DNA from: Lyophyllum atratum
Taxonomy: Eukaryota; Basidiomycota; Agaricomycetes; Agaricales; Lyophyllaceae
DNA length: 64,000 nt
Assembly: GCA_014905825.1 (NCBI GenBank)
Contig: JACGCN010000005.1
Location: forward strand, 310,001 to 374,000
Direction of reading: 5' to 3'
Part shown: piece after piece, positions 10,078-22,062 of the stretch
How positions within the stretch are numbered: position 1 is the stretch's first letter
How the letters are laid out: each line of letters begins with the position of its first letter
Notes under the pieces: generated by a model
The model's database searches: none
What the model saw: the letters and a program-made list of their open reading frames with translations, nothing else
Told to the model about the DNA's origin: nothing
Position numbers and translations under genes: made by a program

Positions 10078-12683
10078 ATCGTCGAACGTTTGCTAGTCCT
10101 GCTAATTTCCTTATACCTGTCATCTACATTATCTATATGCTGAACGTAATAGTCGTGGTCCTAGATGGGCCGTCCATCAGATGCATATTCGTCTGACTTC
10201 GAGGAGACATGGGCATCAGGCGCGTACAAGGTCCTACGTTGCGTGTCGGTGGTGGATGACTGGACAAGGACAAGATACGGGTGGACTTGTTACATTTCGT
10301 ATTGCAGGGACTAAGTTCCCCGTGTGTCTGTTGCTGTCGCGAGCCTCGAAATTCTTGGGATCCTCGCTCCTGGCTGCAGAATAAGATGAATCGATGTCCC
10401 TAGACTCAGGAAAAGTTAGCGAATAGATTGACCTACGTGCTGTGGAGCGGTGAGGTCTCATTTGATGTCAGCGGCTGTTCTAATGGTCGGTGACCTGCTG
10501 TACTAAGAATCCAAGATGAAGCTGCGAAGGCCACCGGTGGCATACTATCACAAGGGGGGTGTTTATCGATTTTTATTGATACGTCTCTAGAATGTGATCC
10601 ACTCCAGATCTTGACATGATCCCGGCATATAAATCACTTGTTAATACTTACTGAATAAGAATATCGAAGAAAATATGCCCCCTTGGATGTCGTTGAAACG
10701 TTATTCGCAGTTTTCAAGAAAGCGAACCCGTTGGTGGGTGTGTTTATGGATTTGGTCACACATCATCACGCGGCATCTTGAAGCCCCGCCCGGCAGTTTG
10801 GTAAAGTTGTTCACCTGGGCCCTGGCGAATTTGTCATTGTGGTCGCTAGCGAGCGGAGTCCGAAAAAAGCTATACCGCAATGTCACGCACCAGTGGTCGA
10901 AAACCAAGATCTCGAGCATCTAATAGCTTGTGCTTCCTCTCCAGGCAATCGCAGTGATTCATTAGGTTTTGGGGTTAACAGGGCAGGTCCTTGGAAGATT
11001 CGGATACTCCGATGTACGTTTTGCGCTCTCAATCTCCTTATTTCCTGATTTCTGATTTTGATGCACACAAATCTTTGCGACTGTAGAAACATCAGTGGTC
11101 GTCATTTTTAGCAATGTCAGTCGGCAGTTAAGTAGAGTGTATGTAGTAGAAGGTCGCTTCCGACACGTATAGCCATGCGCGGTGTGTGGAATGTGCAAGA
11201 GCCTTATCAGTCGTGGAAATTGAAATCCATAAACACGATACCCCGATAAACACCACCCCTGTGATAGTATGTCCCGTTCCGTCCCTGTACAAGTCAAACA
11301 AAAATCATTGACATTTTGCGTGTTACTGTTACGGCATGCCTGCGGCTGTGGGTGGAAACTCTTGGTATTCGTTTGTTATCGGAAGTGGAGCGAGAGGCTG
11401 GGGGTGAAGGATCTGTCACCTAATGTAACCCAATTTTTGTCCTTCGTTCTGCTAATTTATGTATTCGGGCGAGGCCCAGGGCAAGGAAGCAGCCTCACAG
11501 GAGTGAACAGAGCGTCTTTCCCGCTGTGACGCTTCAGCGCCTGACGCCAAAATAAAGCACGATCTGGGAGCGAGGAAGGAGGGAGAGAGAAGGACCCCCG
11601 ACAACCAACGAAGTAAGAGCCCCGCGTCCACGTTGGTCCCGCCTTCGATGATCTCGTCCGAGTAAATGGTTGGCCCTTGTCGGCACTCTCCGCATGCCGA
11701 AGGACTCTAGAATTACCTTATATGGGGTACCCTCTCTTTCGGGGTCAGGTTGGGTGGTTGTTGGGGTCCTGGTGAGAAACGACAGACTGAGATGCTCGCT
11801 GATGCTCGATTGCCTCCATCTTATCAGGGTGACGACTTGCAACGAAAAGGCGAGCGCCACATCATCATACTTAAGGGTTGACAGTTTGACTTTGTTCTCA
11901 CCTCTGTCGTATGCTCATCAAGGCAGCACAACAGGGGAGAAAACCGTCCAATGCGCCTGTAGAGGCTGTCCTATCCATGATACGAGCCATCTGAAGGAAG
12001 ACTTCCGGACGGATCGACCATAAAATGGATGGAAGTTAAGTTGTATATTCTGAACGGTTTTCAGTTCGACGTTCCTGGGAGCGGGGACCTTCATGATATG
12101 TCTTGGCATCTGCCACCAGCTCAAGATCCTATCCAGATTCCAAGGACTGGAGTGACGGAAGGTCTCTCTATGTTGTCATTGCAGCTCTCGTATCGGGCAG
12201 AACTCCCCGGTCAGCAACGCGGCCAGCGCCTAAACGCTGATGCGACAAGAGCGAGCAGAAGCACTCCTAACTTTAAAGTTAAAGTACGCATGATCAGCAG
12301 ACGCCGCAGTCATGCGTCGGACCGCCGTTGGTTGTCTCACGACAAAAGATGCTTGACATTGACAAGGCTGCCAGACCTTCGCAGCCACGTGGCAACGAAC
12401 CCCTCTTCCCAAATCGGCCTTGTCCCGATGCTACGGGATGGACCCTCCAGCGGCGAGTACATAATTTGGCGTGACATAATCCGTTCCTCTATGGAGGCGC
12501 ACGACGCCGAACAGTCCGACCCCATTCTGGGGATGATATAAGTATTCAGTCTGCCCTGGCCCCTCTGGGAAGCGCATTTGCTTCCGTTTGCTCCCTCGCA
12601 GGTCAGCCTCAATTGCCTCTGATACCCCACACTTCTTTGCCTTTCGCCTTCGAGTCGAATCTGGGATTTGGAGTTATCTGGAA
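10078..12683. other. Gene-poor 2.6 kb stretch
   Basis: No recognisable coding exons on either strand. The longest frame (12029-12541, 170 codons) has atypical composition and no motif, and others are shorter. It may hold promoters for flanking genes, non-coding RNA or decayed sequence; none can be supported from the bases alone. Confidence 0.5.
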
Positions 12684-14683
12684 ATGGCGTTTGAAAAGGT
12701 ACTTTTTTTACTTGGAGCGTACGGGAGGCAAGTGTGAGTTTCTGATGCCTTTTATAGTTCAGGTTGGCTGCTGAACAGGCGAAGCTCTCCGTCGATTTCT
12801 TGATCGTTGGTGGAGGTGTTGCAGGCCTCGCATGCGGTATTTAACACTTCTCCGACTCACCAAATACCTCCCACTAACCGTGCCCACTCCCAGCCGTCGC
12901 GCTGCGCCGAGTCGGACACCGTGTGACCGTGCTTGAGCAAGACGATACAGATACCTTTGACCGCGTGGGTCCACTTCCATTCCAGAGGCGTTAATCTTAA
13001 TAGTAATACGTGATGCGTGATACAGCCGACTGGGGCGTGCCGGATGCCGCCCAATTTATCCAAAATCCTGTATCATTGGGGATTGGAGGACGAGGTCAGG
13101 GCGATAGCGATCAAGTCTGAATCGATCAGCTTGCTTCTTTGTACGTGCCCGTCTCTATATCTGGTGATCGTCTGTGGCGTTTGCGCTGACGTTCACTTCG
13201 TTGGTATGGGATTCCTCGCCAGATGAATCTGGGGAGCTTCTGGGGAGGCATCATTGGGATGAGGAGGTGATGAAGGAGACGAAAGGGGAGTTTGTGTTTA
13301 CACACGTGAGTGAGACAATTACCCGCGTTACGGTCGGAAGACATGCTGACTAGACTTTTGGGTCGCAGCATTCGGCGCTGCGGAAACTGCTGCGCGACGT
13401 CGCGCTATCATGCGGGGCTGAGATACGCCTGGACGCGAAGGTGGTGGTTATAGATCCGTACAATCGAACGGCCAGGCTAGAATCAGGCGAGGAGTTGCGG
13501 GCGGATATTATCGTCGGGGCTGACGGGCCAGGGGGCTTGGCGCGGCGAGAGCTACATGAGCAGGAGGAGCAGGTCGAGTTGGGGGTTATGAGCATGTACA
13601 GGTGAGGAGTCAGGGTGCCTTTGAGTTCTGCAGAAGTTCTCACTGACATCTCTTGGGTCATCAGTACGACTGTGCCGCGGGACTCGATCATCAAAGACCC
13701 AGATCTCGCATATCTGTACGACCAAAACTACGTGAGTATCAGTCCCCCCTTTGATCGTGCAACTCACTGAAGAGGGCCCGGCAGACAACCATGTTCAACT
13801 GGTTCGGGAATGGGCATTCAGTTTTAGGATTTCCCGTTGTGTGTAAAAGCAAATCAGCTCAAACATTTCGTGGCTGACAGTTAACATAGGGAGATGGGTC
13901 CGAGTTTGGGATGTTCATCTATGCACCAGACGACAAGGAGGAAGGGAGTTGGAATACCATTACGCCACGGAGCGAGTTGGAGGCCGTACTTGTGACAGCT
14001 GAGCCCAAGTGAATACCAATAACAATTAAGCGGTCAGACGTGCTCAATGCGATTCCATTTCTAGCCTCCAGAAATTAGGCAGACTAGCGTCGAAAGCGAC
14101 ACGTACGACCGTGAGGACTTATCCAGACCTAGAAGATTGGGTCCACGAGAGCGGACGTCTAATGGTTGTCGGGGAGGCAGCACACCCCCTTCCCGTGAGT
14201 CAACCTCACCCGACGCGATGATGCCGCCGAACTAACGCTCCGCGTCAGCCCGGCTCCGTCCAAGCAAACGCCATGACCCTCGAAGACGGCGCAGTCCTGG
14301 CCAAACTGTTCTCGCACCTACGAACGGAAGACCAGATCTGCAGCTTCCTCTGGGCGTTCCAGGAGCTGCGCCAGCCGCGCGTCGAGAACGTCATGGCCAA
14401 AGAGGTGGGCATCGTGTACTACATGACCATGCCCCCCGGCGCGCAGCAGGAGGAGCGAGACCGTACAATGCGCGCCAAACGCGATGCGGGGATCGGGATC
14501 CTCCAGGCCTCTGGCGAGTCGGCGCAGTCGCGGGAGTGGCGGGATGTGAAGGAGGTGTTTGGGTACGACGCGGAGGACGAGGCGGATAATTGGTGGGTGC
14601 AGTGGGGGCTGTTGAGGGAGAGAGCGAAGGGCGTGGATGTGGGGTATGGACTTCCGATTCAGGTAGAACAAACAGTCTTTTGA
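12684..14683 (+). CDS. FAD-dependent monooxygenase, salicylate hydroxylase-like (copy 1)
   Basis: Flavoprotein aromatic hydroxylase fold (PHBH family) using NAD(P)H and O2. ATG at 12684 gives MAFEK before the first intron; the next exon (AKLSVDFLIVGGGVAGLA) holds the GxGxxG dinucleotide-binding motif. Later exons show VALRRVGHRVTVLEQD, PTGACRMPPNLSKILYHWGL, RKLLRDVALSCGAEI and the DG motif block RADIIVGADGPGGLARREL. The second FAD motif is GRLMVVGEAAHPLP, with Glu where GD is usual. The last exon is DGAVLAKLFSHLRTEDQI to FGYDAEDEADNWWVQWG. About ten short introns are used. The substrate is unknown. It is clearly paralogous to the gene at 20147-22062, which faces it from the other side of an F-box-like unit and an Arg/Asp-repeat gene. 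Confidence 0.85.
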
Positions 14684-15160
14684 TGATTTTTTTTCCTTTT
14701 TTCTCTCGCTTGTCGTGCTTTGTGTTGCTCACGCTTTGATATAATTATTAGAAGCTGAAGATGGCTTGTTACGCCACTCGCTCGCGGACGACTGCGTCGT
14801 AGTGCCCCTCCAGTTTCCACTTCAGGATTAGAATTGTCGCCATGGGCGGGAGCGGGGCCCGCATGATCATGAGCCGAGTCGGAGCATAGAGAGAGTAGTC
14901 TTCTGCAATAGTTGTAGTACTGGTGCCGCGAGAGATATACGGACTCCTTGCAACCATGCACAAGAAAGGATGGGTAGCTGAGCGATAGACGCGCCGGAGT
15001 TTCTTTTCTCAATCCCGGTGTCATGGCGGACAAGAGACGGAAGGTAGATGATGGGGGTTCGTGCAGCGTCGTTTACAGGGTCTAGATGTTACTTGGTAGA
15101 GCCAGATGGTGCGGGGTGGGAATCCATCGAGAGAACATACTAAGCAGTGAAGATGGCACA
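14684..15160. other. Spacer between FAD monooxygenase and F-box-like unit A
   Basis: No firm gene. On the minus strand a short frame at 14769-14963 (ATILILKWKLEGHYDAVVRE near its end) looks protein-like but has no identifiable start, partner exon or family, so it is not called as a gene. Confidence 0.45.
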
Positions 15161-17490
15161 ACGCGTTATTTGTGCAATACAAACATGGCTAAGTACCACC
15201 CGGCCCGGAACTTCAAAGCTTCGAAGTTCAACTTCAAGTAATTGCAAGTTGGCACTCTGATTGCACCTTGGTGACCATTCCCGTCGCCACGGCCCATCGA
15301 CACGGATAGCCAGAAGGCAGGGTTTTTGCTTTCCCTCAAATCAGCGCCCAACGATCGGAAATCAGCCAATATCTCGCTGGTCACTGAACTCCAAGGCAAG
15401 TCAACGGCTGCCGCCTGAGCGTGAGGCCCGAATTCTTGTTACTGAGTGCTTGCCACTCCATCAGCATTTCGGCACATCGGTTTTTGTCGCTGCTAGTGCT
15501 TACCGTGACGAATGTCTACTATTACTTTGGCGCAGGACCGCAACTACAATTCCGACTCTACCTCTCATTGGATAAGCTATGGTCGGCATGAAGGGCCCCG
15601 TAGGGTGGCAACAAATTCAGGCTGCATGGTGTCCATCGTCCTCGACGATTCTTCCATCGACCACTTCTCCGCTATCCGCTTCCTCATTGTATCTAAACAA
15701 TCCCAAAACCTTGATCATGTCGTTCGTCCTATCCTACGAGTACTTATACCTGCGACATGGCTTCTGATTTTTGGCATATAGTGCATAACAGACTGTCATG
15801 ATCTTGACAGATGGAAACTATCCGTTGGATCTCCAGGAGCTCTGACACACTATCGAACACGCCGCCATCGTTTTCGTGCTGCCTCCCAGGATACTGCGGT
15901 TATTCTAGCATCCCCAGCGTCTGGTCTTCCTATCTTCACTGTTGTGTTTGAGCTGGTCCATCCCAATGAGATGGGCTTGAATGGTGCTGTTCAAGTCGTC
16001 GCAATGGTGCCATGCTCCCAACTAGCCTTGGACCAGTCGCCTCTACGAGTCGCCTATGACCGTGTGCATCGCGTGAGCCCCACAAACCCGTCATTGCTCG
16101 TTTTTCTCGATAGCAACATCTGCTTCGAGCCCCTTCCATATGAGCTACGTGATTACGTTCTCCCATCTGCAATCCCTGTACACTCTATTCGCGTCCTCCC
16201 TATCTTCGGCCGTCAGCGGTCATTTTTTCCGCTTGATCCTGCTATTATACGCCATGTGGTCGACCTTGCAATAGGTCATAGACCTCGTGGCTGGCTGAAA
16301 GCGTTGCTTGCATATGGCCTCGTGTCCAAATCCTGGGAACATGTTTTGGACCTCTTTTTTGAACGGTTTTGCGGCGATCTAAGTGGTGAAGAACCGAAAG
16401 TGGACGTGCTCGACGTTGCACGCGTCCTGGAGAGAAGACCGGAGCGTGGTGCTCTAATCCATACCTTGAATTTTGCGAACTACAAAGGAATGTCCCCAGG
16501 TGACACAAAGACTGAAGATCCCTTTCACAGTGGTTCAGACGGATGGCGGGCTTTTCTCAAGATCTTGCAATTTGCAACCTCCCTCAGAACCGTATATCTG
16601 CCAACTGTACCTAAAATGTTCATGAGTCCGGTTGTCCGTGGCCTGTCCGATCTACGCGACGTACAAGGCTGCTTTTTGCTCCAGAGTGCACTGGCTATGG
16701 CCGACATTCAATCATTCATCGCGAAGTGGGAGGATCTCGCTACGTTAGCCGTAACCTATTGGGCCGGGGAAGGCGATGTGGAGTGAGTCTATTTATATTC
16801 ATACGCAGTAAACATTGACAGTTAATATAAAGACCTTCATCACGCCGACTCACATGCAATATTGAAGAGCTCAGTCTTTACCGCGGTACTATGAGCGGCC
16901 ACCAGTTCTTACAGTTTGTCGCAGCGCCAAGGCCTCGTCTCAAGGTGCTTCGGCTCCACCATGTTCAAGGCATTTCCAACGAGGAATTTCGATCATTTCT
17001 TTCTTTGGCCGCACCAACCCTTAGTCAGATCAGCATTTTTGAATGTCCTATGCCCTGTTCCTCCCTTGACGAGGAGCTCGCACTCGATGCGGTCATTCCT
17101 ATGCTGGATAATATAACGTTCATAACAGCCCCTGGAACGCATGTCAGTGCCCGGATTCTGTCGCGGAAAATCTCGAGGACGCCGTCATCTGGTGACATTC
17201 GCACCAATATTAACATCAATTGTGCAGGCGCCGAAACGACTCTTGTGCAGGTCGCGGAAGCAATGAAAGTGACTGGGTGGGAGATGGTCTGGATTACGTG
17301 GCCAGAAGGGTCTATGTGGGATGAAGCACTCGTAGGAAAGGCAATCAATACAGCAAAGGATAGAGACGTGACGTTGCAGTGTTTTATTACTGATACTTGA
17401 TGTATGTAAGTATGCCACAGGGATGACTCGATCGGAACGTCTAAGGAAACGAGATTTCAGCATCCACGCTAGACCGAAACGCAGACTATC
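15161..17490 (+). repeat. 2.3 kb duplicated unit, copy A (F-box-like gene plus flanks)
   Basis: Sequence from the ACGCGTTATTTGTGC block at 15161-15175 through the F-box-like gene to GCAGACTATC at 17481-17490 recurs on the opposite strand as copy B (28618-30920). Copy C (30962-33190) shares the same 5' boundary. The shared part includes about 350 bp upstream of the start codon, so each copy carries its own promoter region. Confidence 0.75.
15512..17400 (+). CDS. F-box-like / leucine-rich protein, copy A
   Basis: Three exons fit exactly: 15512-15739, 15782-16782 and 16833-17400, coding for about 598 residues with matching phases. Exon 2 has an F-box-like helix pair (ALLAYGLVSKSWEHVLDLFF, near residue 220), followed by a segment naming distances between leucines as in LRR substrate receptors (RGLSDLRDVQGCFL; LATLAVTYWAGEGD). 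Exon 3 has LRR-like turns (PRLKVLRLHHVQGISNEEFR; PTLSQISIFECPMP). Proteins of this type in Agaricomycetes often act as SCF ubiquitin ligase adaptors, but a strict F-box signature (Leu-Pro core) is weak here, so the role is inference. Copies B and C are very similar, indicating recent duplication. Copy A is full length. Confidence 0.7.
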
Positions 17491-17946
17491 TCAAATTATG
17501 CCAGTGACAAAGTATGGGAGCTGGGACATACGGTCACTGGGTAACTCGATTTGGGGTGACCTCACTGCGGAAAATTCAGGAAGTCTACGTTTGTTCGGTC
17601 CACTTAAGTGGTGGGTGGAGGGAGCGCAACAAGTATTCTACCGTAAGCTGCCGAAAGTGAACATCCGTGTGACGAGAAACGAGGCATTTGAGGAATGGGG
17701 CGGGAACAATCAATGAAAGATTGGGAGAGCAATGAAAGAGTGAGCTAGGACGATGACTCCGCTGTTACACTGCCCGTACAACTTCAAGTTGCTTTTTCCA
17801 AGTTCGAGATTCGGAAGCGCGTGATGCTGTTTACGCCTATTAGGTTCAAAAGGACCCTGTGATCGAAACTGCTCACACAGCCACGAGAACTTGGAGTTTC
17901 GCGATACCCATACCCACATACCCCTTCGACCGCATCCCCGTCCAAA
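17491..17946. other. Intergenic region, no gene seen
   Basis: Between unit A and the Arg/Asp-repeat gene. A 97-codon frame starting at 17423 runs through the unit boundary at 17490, so it is unlikely to be a real gene. Confidence 0.45.
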
Positions 17947-19759
17947 ATGGCCACAGAGTCACCCACAAAACGCAGTGGATTCTCATTCCCCTTCTTTCGA
18001 CGGAACAAAGATAAGGAAAAGGCCTCACCAGCCAAAAATGCCGACGTTGCGGAAGTAAACCAGCGGAAAGCGCTCGTCCAGGACGGACACAAATACCTGT
18101 CCAAAGCGACGGATCTGATCAACAACCGCGACCACCAGCACGCCTTCGAGCGCGGTCATCTCGAACTTCTCCAAGACCGATGGGCCGAGTAGGTGCTCAT
18201 CTTTCACATGGAATGTGCGCTGGTCTGACGCCACGACTTGGACCTCTAGTTTGTACGGCTCTGCACCCAAGGGCAAGAAGCTAACCAAGGGCCTGCTTGG
18301 GCCGGAGGAATTCCGCGAAAAGGCCCGAATCTTGATGGAGGATGTCCAGGTGTGTCAAATCTGTGCGCGATGAGCTACTCATGCGAGCGCCTTCTACGCA
18401 TAGGCAGCATTTGACGGCATAAGGCTCGACCGAAGCGGCCCCTCCTCATCTCACCATCAGTCCTCATCTCATCACGACGAACCCAGGCCAGACCAACCAC
18501 ACGGTATCCTGGTAGCTAAACTCTTGAATCTTCCATTCGCTCGTATCTAACAGCGCGGCGTCTCCTAGCAAAACCATCACACCTCCCTGCGCGATCCCGG
18601 ACCCGTCCCAATGTCTGCTCCCGAACACTCCGGGTCGACGAGGGACGACCACCACCCTTCCAGAAAAGTCAGTCCATTCTTATCCCCCAACCCCACCCGT
18701 TTCTGATACACGCCACAGAGCTCCACGCGCCACCGCTCCGAAGACCACATCCCCGACCCCGAAATGTCGCGCGAGAGCAGCAACAGCAAATCCCACCGAC
18801 ACCGCAAGGCGAGTCATCTCACCGTCACCATCAACGACGTCCCAACAGCTCACGCCCACCCGCAGGACCGCTCCAAATACGATAAATACGGCACAGTCGA
18901 CGAGGAGGAAGAGTACCGCCGCGCCCGCAGGGACAAGGACAAGGACCGGCCGCCGCGTGAGGAACGCCCCCGCGAGGAGCGCAAGCGGGAGGAGCGCGAT
19001 AAGGACGGGAGGCGATACCGTGATGAGCGCTACGACGACCGGCGCAGGGATGAGCGGTACTACTACGATCGAGACGGCCGCAGGAGGGAGGAGCGCGATC
19101 GGGATAGAGACAAGGATAAATACAGGGAGAGGGACCGTGATCGGGACCGCGACAGGGACCGCGATAGAGGAGATCGAGACAGGGACCGGTACCGCGAGAG
19201 GGACAGAGACCGCGACTACTACAAGGACAGCAGCCGGCGGAGTGACCGGTACCGGGACGAGCGGTACTACGATGACCGGCGCCGGAGGGACGATCGCCGG
19301 CGTGGGGAGGACCGGGATAGGGAGGAGCGGCCCCGGCGGGAGCGGAGCCACCGCGAGGAGGAGGGCGTGGAAGGTGGCGCGGCTGAGCATGAGCATCCCC
19401 CCCACCCGCCGCCCGTAGCCATGTCGCCCACCTTCATCCCGTACCCGAGTGGTTCCCCCAACGCCTCTGGAGACGAGGAGCCGCGACGCGAGCGTGATCG
19501 GCCCCGCCGCAAACGCGAGGATCGGGACCGGGACCGCGGGCGGGATGGAGGAGGGAGGGGAGGGGAGGGGCACGGACATCGAAGTCGCAGTCGAGGCCAC
19601 GACCATGTGCCGGAGATAGTTGCAGGTCAGCAAGACTCAGATCAGATGGTGCCGTTAATGATACCCCCTCCCAGAGCACCCACCGAACCCCGATCACGAT
19701 TCCAGGAGGATTTCTCGTCAGTTTATGGAGGACGCGGGGGAGGAGGAGCAGTAAGGTGA
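17947..19759 (+). CDS. Charged Arg/Asp/Glu-repeat protein, unknown function
   Basis: ATG at 17947 (MATESPTKRSGFSFPFFRRN). Exon 1 has a helical segment (QRKALVQDGHKYLSKATDL). Exon 2 gives KGKKLTKGLLGPEEFREKAR, then a Ser/His-rich exon, then a short exon starting SLRDPGPVPMSAPEHSG. The last large exon begins near SSTRHRSEDHIPDPEMSRES and becomes a run of RD, RE and DR dipeptides with interspersed Tyr (about 18900-19380). A Pro-rich piece (PPHPPPVAMSPTFIPYPSG) and a Gly-rich tail follow, with stop at 19757-19759. Such mixed-charge repeats occur in RNA-processing proteins that enter nuclear speckles, but no RRM or other domain is visible, so that role is only a suggestion. The charged part is disordered. 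Confidence 0.65.
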
Positions 19760-20146
19760 TCATATTGCGATATTGGGATAGTTGACGTCATGTATGTACA
19801 ATATAGTCCCGAGGCCTGGTTATCAATGATTATATATGGTTGGGATATAGTATGGAATATGTATATGAATCCGCAATGAGGTATATGTACAAGCGAGGTG
19901 GGAAGGAGATGATAGCCGGTTGCCCGATAAACGTTTCGAGAAAAAAAGAAGAAATAGTCCCACTTGATATCGCCAGATTTGTTAAGCGCGTAGCCGCAAG
20001 GAGAACCTTCGATGGCACCCTAAAACTTGCCGTGCCCATAGAACCTTCTCGCCGAAAATCTCTTACGCCCCGATTCCTTAATCCGCAATAGAAAAAAAAA
20101 TAAAAAAAAATAAGCTCATGTTCCCTGTATCCCAAAAGCTTCATGA
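19760..20146. other. Convergent intergenic region
   Basis: Lies between the 3' ends of the repeat-protein gene (+) and FAD monooxygenase copy 2 (-). AT-rich with A-runs near 20091-20111; probably 3' UTR and terminators for both. No gene seen. Confidence 0.5.
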
Positions 20147-22062
20147 TCATACACCCACCTGCGACTGCACAACTATACTACCAAACAGATGCCCCCCCTC
20201 CACCTCCCGCCCCACCGCATGCTCCTTCAGCACCCCCCACTCCTGCCACCAATTATCCGCCTCGTCCTCCGCGTCGTACCCAAAGATATCCTTGATCTCG
20301 CTCCACTCCTGCGTCGCGTCCGACCCCTCCGCCGCATCTAGGACGTTGAGCCCCGCGTCGCGCTTCGCACGGAAGTGGTCGTCCCGCCCGCGCTGCATCT
20401 CCCCGGGGAGCACGCTCATGAAGGCGATATCCCCGTGCTCCTTCCGCTGCACGAAGGCGCAGCGCTTCTGGCGCAGGTCCTCGTACGCGTAGAGGAAGTT
20501 GCTGATTTGGTCGTCCGCGCGGAGGTGCGAGAAGAGCTTGGCGAGGACGGCGCCGTCTTCGACTGCCATGGCTGTTGTTTGGATCGCGCCGGGCTAGAAT
20601 GGTGTGAGGACGGGAATGGGGGAGGATGGGGGGAGAAGGGGACGTACGGGCATGGGGTGGGCAGCCTCGCCGATGACGACCATGCGCCCGCTGTCGTGCA
20701 CCAACTCTTCCAGGTCGGGGTACTCTGTTACGGGCACGCATACAGGCGTGGCAGCGAGCGCGCCGAGTTTGCGTAGCCTGCGAATCAGTCGAGTTAGACT
20801 GTATGACGCGCCGCCTTGGTGGAGGGTGTATATTACCTTGGTTCTGAGGCCTCTAGGATCCGCCTCATGCCCTTGATCGGTGCCTCCTCATCCCATGTGC
20901 CTTCGTTGCCGTCAGATGGTCCGTACACGTACATGGCAAAGCCTTGGTCCCCGCCCTGTCGAAAATCGATCTAACCTGAGTATATGCGCGTCAATCCAGA
21001 CGGAGGAGGGTACGTACGAGTGGGAAGCCAAGACTTAGCCGCCCGTGGCCAAACCACGAAAACATCGCTCGCTGTAACGCAAATCGTCAGCGAGAACGAA
21101 GGCAAACGTACGTGCTGTAACCTACATATTTACGTTCATACAGAGGCCTGAGTTGATCGTCTGCTAATATCGCCGCCTTCGGTATCGTAGTACTTCAAAA
21201 AAAACTTTCGTTCAAAAGGCCGTCTAGAGTAAAACAACAACGTCTTGCTAACCTGTACAGAATCATGTCATGTGGAACCGGCTCCCGCGCGTCCATATGT
21301 TCGCGTGTCTTCCCATGCCGCCCGTCCGCCCCGACGACGACATCCGCTTTGAGTACTTCGCCAGATTCTAGAGTGAGTGTGCATTCGTAGGGGTCGATAG
21401 ATTCTACAGGGGAGCTGAAACGGATTTGGGCGCCTAGGGCGATGGCGGCGTCGTAGAGCAGCTGACGGAGGTCGGCGTACTGTTGCAGGTAACGGTCAGG
21501 GACTGGATATGAGTTCGGGGACGTGATGAGATACGCACAGCGGCGAAAATGAATTCCCCTCGTGTCTCGCGCATCATGTCCTCGTCCCACACATGTGTTC
21601 CCAGCAATTCGCCCGTTTCGACTACGATAAGTGAGCTCGTGAGCCTCTTTACGTTCGCTGCTGGGAAGACTTACAAATTAGGAGATCAATGGCTTGTGAT
21701 TTATAGACGATCTTTTTCAGCTCCTCCTCGAGGCCCCAGTGGTACAGGATTTTGGCAAGATTAGGCGCCATACGCACACCGCCCGAGTGCTTCCAACTGG
21801 AGTAAGTGGCGGGTCAACAGAGGATCGAGCGGGAGATCGCTCACTTCTGTGCTTATACATGGCTCCGCCTCCAGCAGTGTTACTCTATGCCCCACCCGCC
21901 GTAGCGCGACTGCACACGCGAGGCCAGCAAGGCCACCGCCGACGACTACAAAATCAATAACAAGGCTCGTCTTCTTCGGCGTTGTTTCCGTATTCTACAC
22001 CACGAGGCAATTGGGTCAACGACACGGGAGGGACGGGAGCAAACACAGTCTTATCGTACCAT
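20147..22062 (-). CDS. FAD-dependent monooxygenase, salicylate hydroxylase-like (copy 2)
   Basis: Same family as the gene at 12684-14683. The best start is a lone ATG at 22062, followed immediately by an intron (GTACGATAAG to GGTGTAG). The next exon reads NTETTPKKTSLVIDFVVVGG and continues with GGLAGLACAVALRRVGHRVT, the Rossmann GxGxxG site. Later exons: GGVRMAPNLAKILYHWGLEE, YADLRQLLYDAAIALGAQIR, VVVGADGRHGKTREHM (DG motif), DSGRMVVIGEAAHPMP (second FAD motif), and a last exon ending FGYDAEDEADNWWQEWGVL and GSIVVQSQVGV. The frame is intact along the path I could trace. It is a paralog of copy 1 in inverted orientation about 5.5 kb away (20147 versus 14683). The substrate is unknown. Confidence 0.82.

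Noticed and set aside
12029..12541. 170-codon open frame on the + strand
   Set aside because: Unusual composition, no motif, no partner exons; length is within chance for a stretch of this base composition.
14769..14963. Short minus-strand frame with a protein-like tail
   Set aside because: No start, no splice partner and no family could be identified.
17423..17716. 97-codon + strand frame downstream of F-box-like copy A
   Set aside because: It crosses the end of the duplicated unit at 17490, so half of it is shared flank and half unique.
18680..19633. 317-codon minus-strand frame rich in Val, Pro and Leu
   Set aside because: Antisense of the RD/RE repeat; hydrophobic appearance is a by-product of the complementary codons.
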